From the NCBI GenBank assembly GCA_013697955.1, contig JACCVV010000075.1, positions 1 to 40,404 of the forward strand: 40,404 bases of DNA, in the 5' to 3' direction. Shown here one piece after another: positions 25,060 to 34,430 of this stretch. Source of the stretch: Tatlockia sp. (GTDB lineage: Bacteria > Pseudomonadota > Gammaproteobacteria > Legionellales > Legionellaceae). Made by a program: the position numbers and the translations under genes. Under the pieces are notes generated by a model. It was not told the DNA's origin. It ran no database searches and worked only from the letters and a program-made list of their open reading frames with translations. The stretch's first letter is position 1, and each line of letters starts with the position of its first letter.

Positions 25060-25691
25060 CAACAACCAAATTCGGATTGATAAGCTTTCAAATGGTCGAC
25101 TTCTCTGATTTTCCCATTCTTTTCCAAATAGTCGATAAGGTCATGGAGTTTGATAATTGAACAAACTTGAATACCCTGAGCTTCAATTTCAGCCAAAGTA
25201 GATTGATTTGATAAGCCGCGCTCACATCTATCCAGAGCAATAATTACAGTTGTAAGGTGACCGCCGTATTCCTTAATTAGAGCCTGAGCTTCCCGAAATG
25301 CAGTCCCAGCTGTAATTACATCATCGATTATTACCGTATTTCCGTGTAAGGGTGCGCCGATTAAGGTGCCTCCTTCGCCATGATCTTTTGCTTCTTTGCG
25401 GTTGAAAGTTACGGTGGTGTTTATACCTGCTTCTGCAAGTGCAATAGCTGTTGCTGTTGCTAAGGGTAAACCTTTATAAGCCGGGCCGAATAAATGATCA
25501 AATTGAATTTCCTGATCCATGAGGGTTTTAGCATAAAAATGGCCGAGTTGCCTCAATGCTTCGCCTTGATAAAACAAGCCCGCATTAAAAAAATAAGGGC
25601 TCAGGCGCCCAGACTTCAATTTGAATTCACCGAATTTCAATACTTGTGAATCCAGGGCCAGGCGAATAAATGCTTCTTTAGATTGATCCAT
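25059..25691 (-). CDS. pyrE: Orotate phosphoribosyltransferase
   Basis: 210 residues from the ATG at 25691 (AAGGA 8 nt before it); a TTG start at 25706 would add 5 residues. It makes OMP from orotate and PRPP in pyrimidine synthesis. The N-terminus ([22 protein letters not shown]) and the PRPP loop ([16 protein letters not shown]) are classical, as is the [12 protein letters not shown] mobile loop. Length matches E. coli PyrE. It appears monocistronic. Confidence 0.96.
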   Translation of the reverse strand: MDQSKEAFIRLALDSQVLKFGEFKLKSGRLSPYFFNAGLFYQGEALRQLGHFYAKTLMDQEIQFDHLFGPAYKGLPLATATAIALAEAGINTTVTFNRKEAKDHGEGGTLIGAPLHGNTVIIDDVITAGTAFREAQALIKEYGGHLTTVIIALDRCERGLSNQSTLAEIEAQGIQVCSIIKLHDLIDYLEKNGKIREVDHLKAYQSEFGC

Positions 25692-25803
25692 TAGAAAATC
25701 CTTCAATTAATAAATCTTGAATCTTTTTTGTTCTAACCATCAAACTTAAGGTCTTGGCTATTTTTACCAATTAAAATCCGCTGATGATTTTTGAAAAAAA
25801 TCA

Positions 25804-25831
25804 TTAACAATCAATAAAAAACTGTTATGCT
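25804..25831 (+). promoter_or_regulatory. Probable promoter of the cold-shock gene at 25996
   Basis: TTAACA (25804-25809) and TATGCT (25826-25831) are spaced 16 bp. Transcription would begin near 25837, giving a 5' leader of about 160 nt. A long leader is typical of cspA-type genes. The 304-bp gap 25692-25995 holds this promoter, the leader and presumably the pyrE promoter on the other strand. Confidence 0.5.
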
Positions 25832-25836
25832 AAGGA

Positions 25837-25862
25837 CAATGTACGGTTAAATCCGTGCATTG
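25837..25862 (+). promoter_or_regulatory. Stem-loop at the predicted 5' end of the csp mRNA
   Basis: CAATGTACGG and CCGTGCATTG pair over 10 bp (one G-U) around the loop TTAAAT. It would sit at the very start of the transcript, where it could stabilise the mRNA or take part in cold-dependent refolding. A second hairpin CTACCT-TGT-AGGTAG (25957-25971) lies just upstream of the ribosome-binding site AAAGGGGATAGG. Confidence 0.5.
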
Positions 25863-25995
25863 TGAGTGTATCCATTGTAGCGCAAATTAAAATATTTAGG
25901 AGTGTTTTTTCTTTTGTTTCGCGGTTTGAACTGGAATGGATGCTCTAATGTTTGGCCTACCTTGTAGGTAGAAAAGTGTTCAAAAGGGGATAGGA

Positions 25996-26211
25996 ATGTC
26001 GGATAGAGAAACTGGCCATGTGAAGTGGTTTAATGAAAAAAAGGGATTTGGATTTATTGTAAATCAGACGGGTGACGATATTTTTGTTCATTACAAGGAT
26101 ATTCAAGGTGTAGGTTTTAAAACCTTACATGAAAATGACCCAGTCACTTATATTCTTGATAAAGGGCCAAAAGGCTTTAAGGCACAAGATGTTGTCGTTA
26201 TTTCCGAATAG
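25996..26211 (+). CDS. Cold-shock domain protein (CspA family)
   Basis: A 71-residue OB-fold single-strand RNA/DNA binding protein. RNP1 reads KGFGFIV and RNP2 reads DIFVHY; GHVKWFNEKKGFGFI is the family hallmark. Such proteins melt mRNA structure or act as transcription antiterminators. The ribosome-binding site is strong and the leader is long and structured, suggesting autoregulation or cold control. A stem-loop downstream (26277-26300) likely ends the transcript. Confidence 0.95.
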   Translation: MSDRETGHVKWFNEKKGFGFIVNQTGDDIFVHYKDIQGVGFKTLHENDPVTYILDKGPKGFKAQDVVVISE

Positions 26212-26276
26212 CGAAGACCAGCCTTCCTAATTAAATCAATTCTCTCTTATATCAAAGAGTGTATCGTATATAAGAA

Positions 26277-26313
26277 CAAGTCAGGCGGATGTCTGACTTG
26301 ATACATTTTCTTT
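26277..26313 (+). terminator. Probable terminator after the cold-shock gene
   Basis: CAAGTCAGGC (26277-26286), loop GGAT and GTCTGACTTG (26291-26300) pair over 10 bp including one G-U. A loose T-rich tract (ATACATTTTCTTT) follows. The imperfect T-tract leaves some doubt. Confidence 0.6.
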
Positions 26314-26372
26314 CTTGACCCTTCCCCATCCAATTCGTTATTATTCCACATTTTTATAAATTGGAGGTTAGA

Positions 26373-27233
26373 ATGGAGTCTAGTCCAAAAGTTGCAGTGA
26401 TTACGGGTGCAGCAAGTGGTATTGGCTTGGCTCTAGCTGAAGTTTGCATTAAATCTAATCTTCATGTTGTGATGGCTGACTGCGCTGAAAAAGCACTTCA
26501 TAACAATGTGGAACGACTTGCCTATCTTTATTCAACTGAGGTTTTGGCTGTTGTTTGTGATGTAACTAAGCCTGAAGATCTTAATAATTTAGCCAGGAAA
26601 ACTTTTGAGCATTTTAGTCGGATCGATTGGCTATTTAATAATGCAGGAATAAGTGGACAATTAGCTCCAATCTGGGAATTAGGTTCAGAACCTATTCGCA
26701 AAGTTATGGATGTAAATTTGCATGGAGCAATTCATGGTTTACAAGCTTTTTTGCCCCTGATGTTTAAACAAGCACATCGTTCGCATATCATTAATATTGC
26801 AAGTTTCTACTCACTTTGTAGCGGCTCACAAATGGCAGCTTATGCCATGTCAAAACACGCGCTATTAGCACTTTCTGAATCACTTTATTTTGATTTGCAA
26901 CGACTTGATAAGCCAGTTGATGTCTCGATTGTTTGCCCGTCTTTTGCTAATACAGGTCTACTAGCTAATTCTCAAACCAACGAAAGCGATAAGTTGCACC
27001 AGATGATGATGGAGCTGATTGCCCGTTCTGCTCCGGCTATAGATGTAGCCGAACACATTATTAAAGAAGTCAAAAAGAAAACCTTTTATATTTTGCCGGA
27101 TAAAGAGGTAAAGGATTATTGCGAGCAACGCTCAAATGCAATTATCAATCAAGCCCAACCTCATCAGCATTCTATTGAGAAAATTATTGTTTCCTTATCA
27201 AGACGTGCTCTTGCCAAGGAAAAAACTGACTAA
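26373..27233 (+). CDS. Short-chain dehydrogenase/reductase
   Basis: 286 residues from the ATG at 26373 (GGAGG at 26363-26367); a TTG start 12 nt earlier is unlikely. Classical SDR motifs are present: TGAASGIG cofactor loop near the N-terminus, NNAG, catalytic Ser in [12 protein letters not shown] and YAMSK with catalytic Tyr and Lys. An acidic residue after strand 2 (MADCAEKA) favours NAD over NADP. The C-terminal tail (about 245-286) is longer than usual and basic. The substrate is unknown. It overlaps hemF tail-to-tail by 4 bp. Confidence 0.85.
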   Translation: MESSPKVAVITGAASGIGLALAEVCIKSNLHVVMADCAEKALHNNVERLAYLYSTEVLAVVCDVTKPEDLNNLARKTFEHFSRIDWLFNNAGISGQLAPIWELGSEPIRKVMDVNLHGAIHGLQAFLPLMFKQAHRSHIINIASFYSLCSGSQMAAYAMSKHALLALSESLYFDLQRLDKPVDVSIVCPSFANTGLLANSQTNESDKLHQMMMELIARSAPAIDVAEHIIKEVKKKTFYILPDKEVKDYCEQRSNAIINQAQPHQHSIEKIIVSLSRRALAKEKTD

Positions 27234-28156
27234 GCCGATAACCAATCGCGAACTGGTAAAAATTCTGTATAAAGACGTTCTTCCGCCGAGTCCTTTTCAG
27301 GCTGCCAATTATAAACCCAATTCACTTCTGGAGGCAGCGACATTAAAATGGATTCTGTACGCCCACCCGATTGCAAACCAAAGAGGGTCCCGCGGTCATA
27401 TACCAGATTAAATTCCACATAGCGTCCACGTCTATATAATTGAAAAGTCTTTTCTCGACTTCCATAAAGAAGATCTTTGCGTTTATTAACGATGGGTTCA
27501 TAAGCTTTAATAAAATGATCCCCAACTGATCGCATGAAGGCGAAGCTATTTTCAAAACCTCCCTCATCGAAGTCATCAAAAAACAATCCGCCAATGCCGC
27601 GTGCTTCGCCACGATGCTTTAAATAAAAATAATCATCGGCCCAGGCTTTAAACCGAGGATAAAGGTCCCCGCCAAATGGTTTGCAGGCATTCATTGCGCT
27701 TTGATGCCAATATTTGCAATCTTCTCGAAAGCCATAATAAGGTGTTAAATCAAACCCCCCACCGAACCACCAGATGGGCAAAGCATTCTCTTTTTCAGCA
27801 ATAAAAAAACGCACATTTAAATGAACGGTGGGAACATAGGGATTTTCCGGATGAATAACTAAGGAAAGACCCAGTGCAGAAAATTTACAGCCAGCAAGTT
27901 GAGGGCGATGAGCACTGGCAGAAGGAGGTAATTCATTTCCAGAAACATGTGAAAAATTCACCCCGGCTTTAGCGAAAACCTTTCCTCTTTCTAAAATTTT
28001 AGACAAGCCGCCACCGCCATCCAGGCGAATCCAGGCATCTTCTATAAATCCGCCTTTTGAATCAAGCTTAGTCAGTTTTTCGCAAAGATTTGATTGTAAT
28101 TGCATTAGATAGGTTTTAACCAAGGCAACTGCATTCTCTGGAAGGTCGCTTTTCAT
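27230..28156 (-). CDS. hemF: Oxygen-dependent coproporphyrinogen III oxidase
   Basis: A 308-residue cytosolic enzyme that converts coproporphyrinogen III to protoporphyrinogen IX with O2 in heme synthesis. Highly conserved blocks include [51 protein letters not shown] and [12 protein letters not shown]. Length equals that of E. coli HemF. It is divergent from the glucosaminidase gene. Confidence 0.97.
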   Translation of the reverse strand: MKSDLPENAVALVKTYLMQLQSNLCEKLTKLDSKGGFIEDAWIRLDGGGGLSKILERGKVFAKAGVNFSHVSGNELPPSASAHRPQLAGCKFSALGLSLVIHPENPYVPTVHLNVRFFIAEKENALPIWWFGGGFDLTPYYGFREDCKYWHQSAMNACKPFGGDLYPRFKAWADDYFYLKHRGEARGIGGLFFDDFDEGGFENSFAFMRSVGDHFIKAYEPIVNKRKDLLYGSREKTFQLYRRGRYVEFNLVYDRGTLFGLQSGGRTESILMSLPPEVNWVYNWQPEKDSAEERLYTEFLPVRDWLSA

Positions 28157-28280
28157 TAAAAATTTATCTCTTTAGCTCGGAATTACGACATTTTAAAGGG
28201 ATTATTTACGAAGTCTAGTTATTTACTTTGAATAAAACTAAGGCTATCATTCCCTGTTTTTTTTATATTTAAGGTGATCT

Positions 28281-28997
28281 ATGGCGATAAATGGAATAGC
28301 CATATCTGATTTCAAGTTTGAATCCCTCCAATCTGATTTGAAAGCTAAACGATTAGAGCAGCATTTTATTAACAAATCGAATATATTTAATACTAAAATT
28401 GAAAATAGCTTTCAGACAATGCTAGCTGACCCAGTCACATTAGTGCCTCAAGAACTCAATGAAAGCAAAGAAATCAAAAAGACTTCCTTACCAAGTGAAA
28501 CTTCTTTTTCGGAAAAATCTACCATTGACGATTTTGTAAAATCCGCATGGCCTTATGCCCAAAAAGCAGGTGAATATTTAGGTTTGGATCCGCGAATTCT
28601 TCTTGCTCAGGCAGCTCTCGAAACGGGGTGGGGGAAATTTATAACCAAAGATTCTCAAGGACTTAGTTCTAACAATTTATTCAATATAAAAGCGTCACAA
28701 AAAGAACAGGAAGCAGTTCAAAGTAAAACTACTGAATACCTGGACAATAAAGCACTTAAAGTTATTGCCTCTTTTAAAAAATATTCGTCGATAGCCTCAA
28801 GCTTTAATGATTATGTTTCACTGATTCAAGGCAGCCTCCGTTATGAAAAGGCATTGGCAAACACCTCCGATCCGAAGCGGTATGTTGATGAACTTCACAA
28901 AGCTGGTTATGCGACAGATCCACTTTATGCTAATAAAATTTTAGCAATATATAAGGGCAATGAATTACAACAGGCCTTGTTGCGAAATGGGTTTTAA
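28281..28997 (+). CDS. FlgJ-like glucosaminidase without rod-binding domain
   Basis: A 238-residue peptidoglycan hydrolase. The C-terminal part (about 80-235) is the GH73/FlgJ-type domain: AWPYAQKAGEYLGLDPRILL, AALETGWGKF with the catalytic Glu, NLFNIKAS, and LIQGSLRYEKAL with DELHKAGYATDP. The N-terminal 75 residues are polar and do not resemble the FlgJ rod-scaffold domain. No signal peptide is visible, so export would need another route. It is far from any flagellar gene. A prophage or effector-like hydrolase is an alternative. The malonyl-transferase gene follows by 49 bp. Confidence 0.85.
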   Translation: MAINGIAISDFKFESLQSDLKAKRLEQHFINKSNIFNTKIENSFQTMLADPVTLVPQELNESKEIKKTSLPSETSFSEKSTIDDFVKSAWPYAQKAGEYLGLDPRILLAQAALETGWGKFITKDSQGLSSNNLFNIKASQKEQEAVQSKTTEYLDNKALKVIASFKKYSSIASSFNDYVSLIQGSLRYEKALANTSDPKRYVDELHKAGYATDPLYANKILAIYKGNELQQALLRNGF

Positions 28998-29046
28998 TAG
29001 TTTTGTACTATATTTATTAAATGAAATAAGGTCTTAAAGGCAAATT

Positions 29047-29874
29047 ATGACTACATTGATGTTTCCAGGACAAGGCTCACAATATAAAGGGATGGGTCTT
29101 GAAATTTTCACAGAAAGCCCTGATGAATTGCGAGTCGCGGATGAAATCTTAGGTTATTCGCTTGAAGAGTTATGTATTCATGATCCGAACCAGCAATTAA
29201 ACAATACGGAATATACTCAACCTGCTTTATTTGCGATTGAATCTTTGGAATTTACTTTGAAATATTCCGGGAAAAAACCTGATTATTGCATAGGCCATAG
29301 CTTGGGAGAATTTTCCGCATTATATGCAGCCGGCGCCTTTGATTTTGCTACTGGTTTAAAATTGGTTAAAAAGCGTGGTGAACTTATGGCTAATGCGACA
29401 GGCGGGGGGATGTTGGCTGTAATAGATTTATCTTTTGAGTCTATTATTTCCGAATTAGCTGAAAATAATATTGATACAATCGATTTTGCCAATTTCAATT
29501 CAAGCAAACAAATTATTCTTTCCGGCCCCGCTGAGGATATAAAAAAAGCAAATTTAATCCTGTCCAAAAAAACTCGAAAATGCATTCCACTAGCTGTAAG
29601 TGGAGCTTTTCATTCACGTTACATGGCGAAAGCTGCGGCTTCTTTTGAGGATTATTTAAAAAACTTAACCTTTACTAAACTTCATACAACAGTCCTAGCT
29701 AATGCAACTGCTGAACCTTATACCGAACAAACATTGAAAACTCTGTTAGTAAAACAAATTACCAGCCCCGTTCGATGGGATGTGATTATTAAAACAATAA
29801 AAAATAAGGCCGGGAATGAATTTATAGAAGTGGGCCCTGGTAAGGTGTTAACACGTCTCCTCCTTCAGAGCTAA
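29047..29874 (+). CDS. Malonyl-CoA:ACP transacylase-like acyltransferase (orphan AT)
   Basis: A 275-residue FabD-fold protein. FPGQGSQYKGMG (6-17) forms the oxyanion loop, GHSLGE holds nucleophile S85, and AFHSRYM carries the catalytic His (about 193). It moves malonyl from CoA to acyl-carrier protein. The FPGQGSQYKGMG start and short length are close to trans-acting ATs of polyketide synthases. No fab genes or PKS are in the window, so it is either a relocated FabD or an AT that serves a PKS in trans. AAAGG precedes the ATG. Confidence 0.85.
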   Translation: MTTLMFPGQGSQYKGMGLEIFTESPDELRVADEILGYSLEELCIHDPNQQLNNTEYTQPALFAIESLEFTLKYSGKKPDYCIGHSLGEFSALYAAGAFDFATGLKLVKKRGELMANATGGGMLAVIDLSFESIISELAENNIDTIDFANFNSSKQIILSGPAEDIKKANLILSKKTRKCIPLAVSGAFHSRYMAKAAASFEDYLKNLTFTKLHTTVLANATAEPYTEQTLKTLLVKQITSPVRWDVIIKTIKNKAGNEFIEVGPGKVLTRLLLQS

Positions 29875-29980
29875 TATTTCCGTTAAACTCCTAATTGATT
29901 CTGACTAAATAATTTGCGATTTGCTCTAATTCCAATATAATCCCTGCACTTAAAAAACCTAAGCTAAACAAGAAGCAAAG

Positions 29981-32452
29981 ATGAGACTTAATCCCGCCTA
30001 TCAAGCTGTTTTCGAATTACAGAAAAAAAAAATCTTTAATCCCTCACCTCTACCCTGTCAAAATTCAAAGGAAAAAGGTTTCTTTTTAATTCCACTAGCT
30101 GAAGAACAAAGAGTTTTTAAGCTAGCTGGAAAAATTTATCACCCTTCTAAAAATCCACATATTTCTGTTTATCAGTTTTATAAAGAGAATGAAGCTCAGG
30201 GGTTAAGTGTATTTCACTACACCGGCTATGGTTTTTATATTGAAAACAACGAGAAAATCGATGTACTTCTCCATCTTTATTTCGATAGAGTCGGTCGCTA
30301 TCTTAATTGCCACCTGAAAAACCAGAAAACTAGAGAATTAATACCAGGGATCAGTAAAGATGAGGAAAAAGAAATCCAAACTTATGTAAAAGCCAAATCC
30401 GAACAAGTGTTTAACAATATATTATCTCATATTTCGAAAAGCTTTCTTGAAGCTGATCTTTTAGTTAAAAAATATTTAAAGGAACTTGACGACTTAAGTC
30501 ATCACCTGAAAACCCAGCATTCTAAATATAAAAAAATTGCCAATCAATGTATTGAAACTATGAGGGTTAAAGACCTTTGGACATTTAATCGTAAAGATTC
30601 GCGAGCTCTATTATTGGAAGGCATTGTCAAAGGTATTGACGAAGAGTTAAAAATTGCACAGGCTGGAAATAAGAGAAGCCACGGTTTTTATTCGCCTGTA
30701 GCTAAAACTACAAAAGCTATGACAGAACAGATAATTGAGAATAAGGAAGCTAATTCAAAACCTAAGCCTAACAAAGAAAATGAGTTAGCCTTATCCTCCA
30801 AAACTTCCCAACAATTGGCTGTAGTCGAAGATTCAATAAAAAAATATAAACAAGATAAGGATTCCACAGCAGAAGCCGCTTTAGTTATATTGAAATTATT
30901 GAATGATAAATTTAGCATTTTGACACAGGAAAAAAGCGGATCATTGGTTGAAACTGAATTATTTACTGTTTTGAAGCAGATTAATGAACAACACTCATTT
31001 ATAAACGAATTATTCAAGAAAAAAGCATTAGAAGGGGATCTGGAAGCCCTCAAATGTCTTAGGCCTATAGTTTCACATCTGGATCATAATTTTTTTATTC
31101 AAATGATTATTAATGGATCTTTACCCGTCTGCGAGTACCTGATTCAAAATTTTGATATTTGTACCTTCTATCTAAACTATTTTGTTGTTGGCTTACAAAA
31201 TAAAGAAAACAAAAATTTGCGCAAAACCTCTACTTTATTGGAATTGGCTTTTCACTATCATGAAAGTCCATCATTCCTTGAAATGCTTATTAAAAATGGG
31301 GCCAATCCCAATTTTTATGGGGGAACGGGTGAGCATATAAAAGGTATCTTGTTTTTGTCCATTACCGAAGAAAGAGATGAGTATGTGCGCATACTTTTAG
31401 AAAATGGAGCCGATCCTAATCCATCACTGACTCCAATCTTGGGTACGGTAATAACTTTTGAATCTTCCAATTTATCTTTAACAGATTTCAAAAGATATCG
31501 GATACAACTAAATAATAGGAACCCAGCTAACTTTAGCAACAACAAAAATTTTTCCCCTCTTCTTACAGCGGTTTACTTAAGAAATATAAAAATCGTTAAA
31601 CTATTAATACAACATGGCGCATCGGTTTCTACACGAAATCAAGAAGGCTTTGATTCGCTTGGAACATTAACCTGCGATCAAGAGAAAGCTGATTTGGATA
31701 TACTTAAGCTGCTAATAGCCGCTGGTGCTGACATTAATTCGCCTCAAAAGGATAATCAGCTCAGTGCTTTGGTTGTAGCTTGCCAGGCTAATTATCTCGA
31801 TTTAGTGCAAAGTTATATCGAATTAGGTGCAAACCCCAATCAGCAGCTGAAGGCAAAGGCGCAGTTGTTGGATGACAATAGTAGTCCTGTTAACTTTCGT
31901 ATGGTTATAACGCCTTTTCTGAAGGCCGCTATAAAAGGCAACATTCAAATCGTTAAGTGGTTATTGGAGCAGGATAAACAGCCTATAACTTTTACCACTG
32001 CGGCAATGGCAATATCTTACTTTCAGAAACAATTACCTATAATTCAAATTCAATGCGCTACTTTAAAGCTTGATTTTATGAACCAATTGCCAATAATTGA
32101 TCTAATTTTTGAATGGTTAATTTCGAGGAAGTTCAAAAGAGAAACCGTTTTAGCGGAATTGAAAATAATCTATAAAGAAGCGGAACTATATTATAAAGAA
32201 AGAAATTATTCACAAGCCATTGTCCATTTCACTGTTGTTTTAATGTTTTCAGAAGAAAAAGATAGGCTTAATGCCTGCTACAATCTCGCCTGCTCTTATA
32301 AATTGATTGGTGAACCCGAAGTATCCACAGAACTCTTTATAGCCTGCAGGCAGAATGCGCCTGAATCAGCTATTGCTAAATTATCAGAAAAACAACTCGA
32401 GAAACTATTGTTGCCAAAGTTAGTAGCGACGAATTCAAAATGCAGGTGCTAA
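29981..32452 (+). CDS. Large ankyrin-repeat/TPR protein, candidate Dot/Icm effector
   Basis: 823 residues; ribosome-binding site weak (AGAAG). Residues 1-150 are of unknown fold. About 150-300 is helical and Lys/Glu-rich, likely coiled coil. Residues about 345-665 hold five to seven ankyrin repeats, clearest at LEMLIKNGANPNF, VRILLENGADPNP, VKLLIQHGASVSTRN, LKLLIAAGADINSP and VQSYIELGANPNQ. Residues about 715-800 look like two TPR units (AELYYKERNYSQAIVHFT; ACYNLACSYKLIGEPEVST). The C-terminus ends KCRC, which does not fit a plain CaaX box. Ankyrin proteins of this type are commonly translocated into host cells in Legionella; translocation here is inference. It is monocistronic. Confidence 0.75.
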   Translation: MRLNPAYQAVFELQKKKIFNPSPLPCQNSKEKGFFLIPLAEEQRVFKLAGKIYHPSKNPHISVYQFYKENEAQGLSVFHYTGYGFYIENNEKIDVLLHLYFDRVGRYLNCHLKNQKTRELIPGISKDEEKEIQTYVKAKSEQVFNNILSHISKSFLEADLLVKKYLKELDDLSHHLKTQHSKYKKIANQCIETMRVKDLWTFNRKDSRALLLEGIVKGIDEELKIAQAGNKRSHGFYSPVAKTTKAMTEQIIENKEANSKPKPNKENELALSSKTSQQLAVVEDSIKKYKQDKDSTAEAALVILKLLNDKFSILTQEKSGSLVETELFTVLKQINEQHSFINELFKKKALEGDLEALKCLRPIVSHLDHNFFIQMIINGSLPVCEYLIQNFDICTFYLNYFVVGLQNKENKNLRKTSTLLELAFHYHESPSFLEMLIKNGANPNFYGGTGEHIKGILFLSITEERDEYVRILLENGADPNPSLTPILGTVITFESSNLSLTDFKRYRIQLNNRNPANFSNNKNFSPLLTAVYLRNIKIVKLLIQHGASVSTRNQEGFDSLGTLTCDQEKADLDILKLLIAAGADINSPQKDNQLSALVVACQANYLDLVQSYIELGANPNQQLKAKAQLLDDNSSPVNFRMVITPFLKAAIKGNIQIVKWLLEQDKQPITFTTAAMAISYFQKQLPIIQIQCATLKLDFMNQLPIIDLIFEWLISRKFKRETVLAELKIIYKEAELYYKERNYSQAIVHFTVVLMFSEEKDRLNACYNLACSYKLIGEPEVSTELFIACRQNAPESAIAKLSEKQLEKLLLPKLVATNSKCRC

Positions 32453-32540
32453 TTGATCTAAATAATGTTAAAATATGCAATCATTTGGACTATTTGAATT
32501 ATAAATAGACATTTAGAATAATTAACAGCAGGAAAATAGG

Positions 32541-32747
32541 ATGGAAACAGGTACTGTAATACGTTTTAATAAAATTAAAGGCTATGGATTTATTACACCC
32601 GATTCAAGCGATAAAGAAATTTTTGTCCATTTTTCGGAAATCAAAACGCCAGGCTACAAGGAACTGAAAGAAGGCCAGCGCGTTAATTTTGTTTTAAAAC
32701 AGGGCGAACGCGGCGAGTTTGCTACAGAAGTTGTGGTCATTCTTTAA
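32541..32747 (+). CDS. Cold-shock domain protein (second copy)
   Basis: 68 residues. GTVIRFNKIKGYGFI carries RNP1 as KGYGFI, and EIFVHF is RNP2. It differs considerably from the protein at 25996, so this is an old paralogue. Its TAA overlaps the AAAGG ribosome-binding site of the ABC-F gene, whose ATG follows 11 nt later, so the two are probably one operon. This pairs an RNA-melting protein with a ribosome-associated ATPase. Confidence 0.93.
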   Translation: METGTVIRFNKIKGYGFITPDSSDKEIFVHFSEIKTPGYKELKEGQRVNFVLKQGERGEFATEVVVIL

Positions 32748-32758
32748 AGGTAATTTTG

Positions 32759-34366
32759 ATGTTAGATGTAAAAAACATAGCAATGCTCTTTGGTCCCAAA
32801 TCATTATTTCAAAATGTTGACTTAATTCTGCTTCCTACTCAGAGATATGGTGTGGTGGGGGCTAATGGCACCGGCAAATCTACCTTTTTAAAGATTCTTG
32901 CAGGCGAAGAACAAGCCTCGGAAGGCTCTATTGAAAAAGCTAAAAATCATAAAATCGGCATCCTGAAACAAGATCATTTTCGCTATGAAGAAGACAGGCT
33001 GATTGACGTGGTGTTGCGCGGCAACTGCATTTTATGGGATGCGCTACAAGAAAAAGATACATTGTACTCAAAGGATACCTTTACTGAGGAAGACGGCTAT
33101 CGTCTTAGTGAATTAGAAGAAATAGTGATGAACCAAGGCGGGTATGAAGCCGAGTCCACCGTCAAAAATCTATTGCTAGGTTTGGGGATAGCCGAAAAAT
33201 TTCATTACGGCCCTCTATCAGCCTTATCTGGTGGGTATAAATTGCGCGTCTTACTTGCGCAAGTGCTCTATCAGCAACCCGATATTATGTTGCTTGATGA
33301 ACCTACTAACCATTTGGATATTTTATCCATTGCCTGGTTAGAAGAATTCTTAAAGACTTCTTTTAAAGGGCTTTTGATTTTCATCTCTCATGATCGCTCC
33401 TTTTTAAACAATACCTCCACCAATATTCTTGATATTGACTATGACACGATTACTGATTATCCAGGAAATTACGATAAATTCGGTGTTTCAAAAGAGGAAC
33501 GCTTAAGGTTAAAGCAAGCTGAGTTAAAAAATCAGGAAAAACGAATTGATGCCCTTCAAGGTTTTGTCGATCGTTTTGGCGCAAAAGCTTCAAAAGCAAG
33601 TCAAGCGGCTTCTCGACAAAAAATGATAGATAGAATTGAACTTGTTGACATTAAAGATTCAAATATTTTTAAACCTTATTTCAACTTTCAGCATCAAAGA
33701 CCTTCGGGAAAATTAGTAGTTAAAGTGGAACAGCTATCAAAAAAATTCGATGAAAGAGTACTTTTAAAAAAGGCATCCTTTAACCTGCAACGTGGTGATA
33801 AATGTGCCATTGTCGGTCCCAATGGAATTGGAAAGTCGACCTTATTAAAAATTCTTTTAAAAGAATTAAATGCAGATCTGGGGGATTATGAATGGTCTGA
33901 TACTGCAAGCATAGGTTATTTCGCTCAGGATTATCGAACCCAATTGGATCCAGAACAGGCTGTTTTACAATGGATGGAAAATAATGTCGCTGCACCTAGC
34001 CAGGAGATTAGAAAAGTGCTTGGTCAGGTATTGTTCCGTGGAGCTGATGTGGATAAAAAGATTGGCGTTTTAAGTGGTGGAGAATCAGCTCGTTTAATAA
34101 TGGCCAAACTGATATTAGAAAAGCATAATGTTCTAATCTTTGACGAGCCAACTAACCATCTGGACTTGGAATCAATCGATGCGTTAATCGAAGCAATTCA
34201 ACTTTTCCCAGGGGCAGTCTTATTTGTAAGTCATAATCGCTATTTTATCGATGAAATTGCTACCCGTGTTATTGTTTTAACTGAACTTTACGGCGTGCAA
34301 AATTATTTAGGCAATTACAATGATTATTTAGAGCAATATGGCCAGGATTATCTGGCAACAGCCTAG
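32759..34366 (+). CDS. ybiT: ABC-F ATPase, YbiT-like translation factor
   Basis: 535 residues from the ATG at 32759. Two ATP-binding cassettes without membrane domains: Walker A GANGTGKST and GPNGIGKST, signatures LSGGY and LSGGE, Walker B/ABC-F motifs LLDEPTNHLD and IFDEPTNHLD. The linker helix pair with FVDRFGAKASKASQAASRQ matches YbiT closely. ABC-F proteins enter the ribosomal E site and relieve stalled or slow translation. It is coupled to the cold-shock gene just upstream, which suggests a shared role when translation is stressed. Confidence 0.92.
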   Translation: MLDVKNIAMLFGPKSLFQNVDLILLPTQRYGVVGANGTGKSTFLKILAGEEQASEGSIEKAKNHKIGILKQDHFRYEEDRLIDVVLRGNCILWDALQEKDTLYSKDTFTEEDGYRLSELEEIVMNQGGYEAESTVKNLLLGLGIAEKFHYGPLSALSGGYKLRVLLAQVLYQQPDIMLLDEPTNHLDILSIAWLEEFLKTSFKGLLIFISHDRSFLNNTSTNILDIDYDTITDYPGNYDKFGVSKEERLRLKQAELKNQEKRIDALQGFVDRFGAKASKASQAASRQKMIDRIELVDIKDSNIFKPYFNFQHQRPSGKLVVKVEQLSKKFDERVLLKKASFNLQRGDKCAIVGPNGIGKSTLLKILLKELNADLGDYEWSDTASIGYFAQDYRTQLDPEQAVLQWMENNVAAPSQEIRKVLGQVLFRGADVDKKIGVLSGGESARLIMAKLILEKHNVLIFDEPTNHLDLESIDALIEAIQLFPGAVLFVSHNRYFIDEIATRVIVLTELYGVQNYLGNYNDYLEQYGQDYLATA

Positions 34367-34430
34367 CAGCCTGTGGCGCTATTAATAAAACTGAATTAAA
34401 CTCAGTTCTCAGCTATCACTTGATAATTTA

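Noticed and set aside
34389..34407. AACTGA/TCAGTT hairpin after the ABC-F gene as a terminator
   Set aside because: A 6-bp AT-rich stem without a T-tract.
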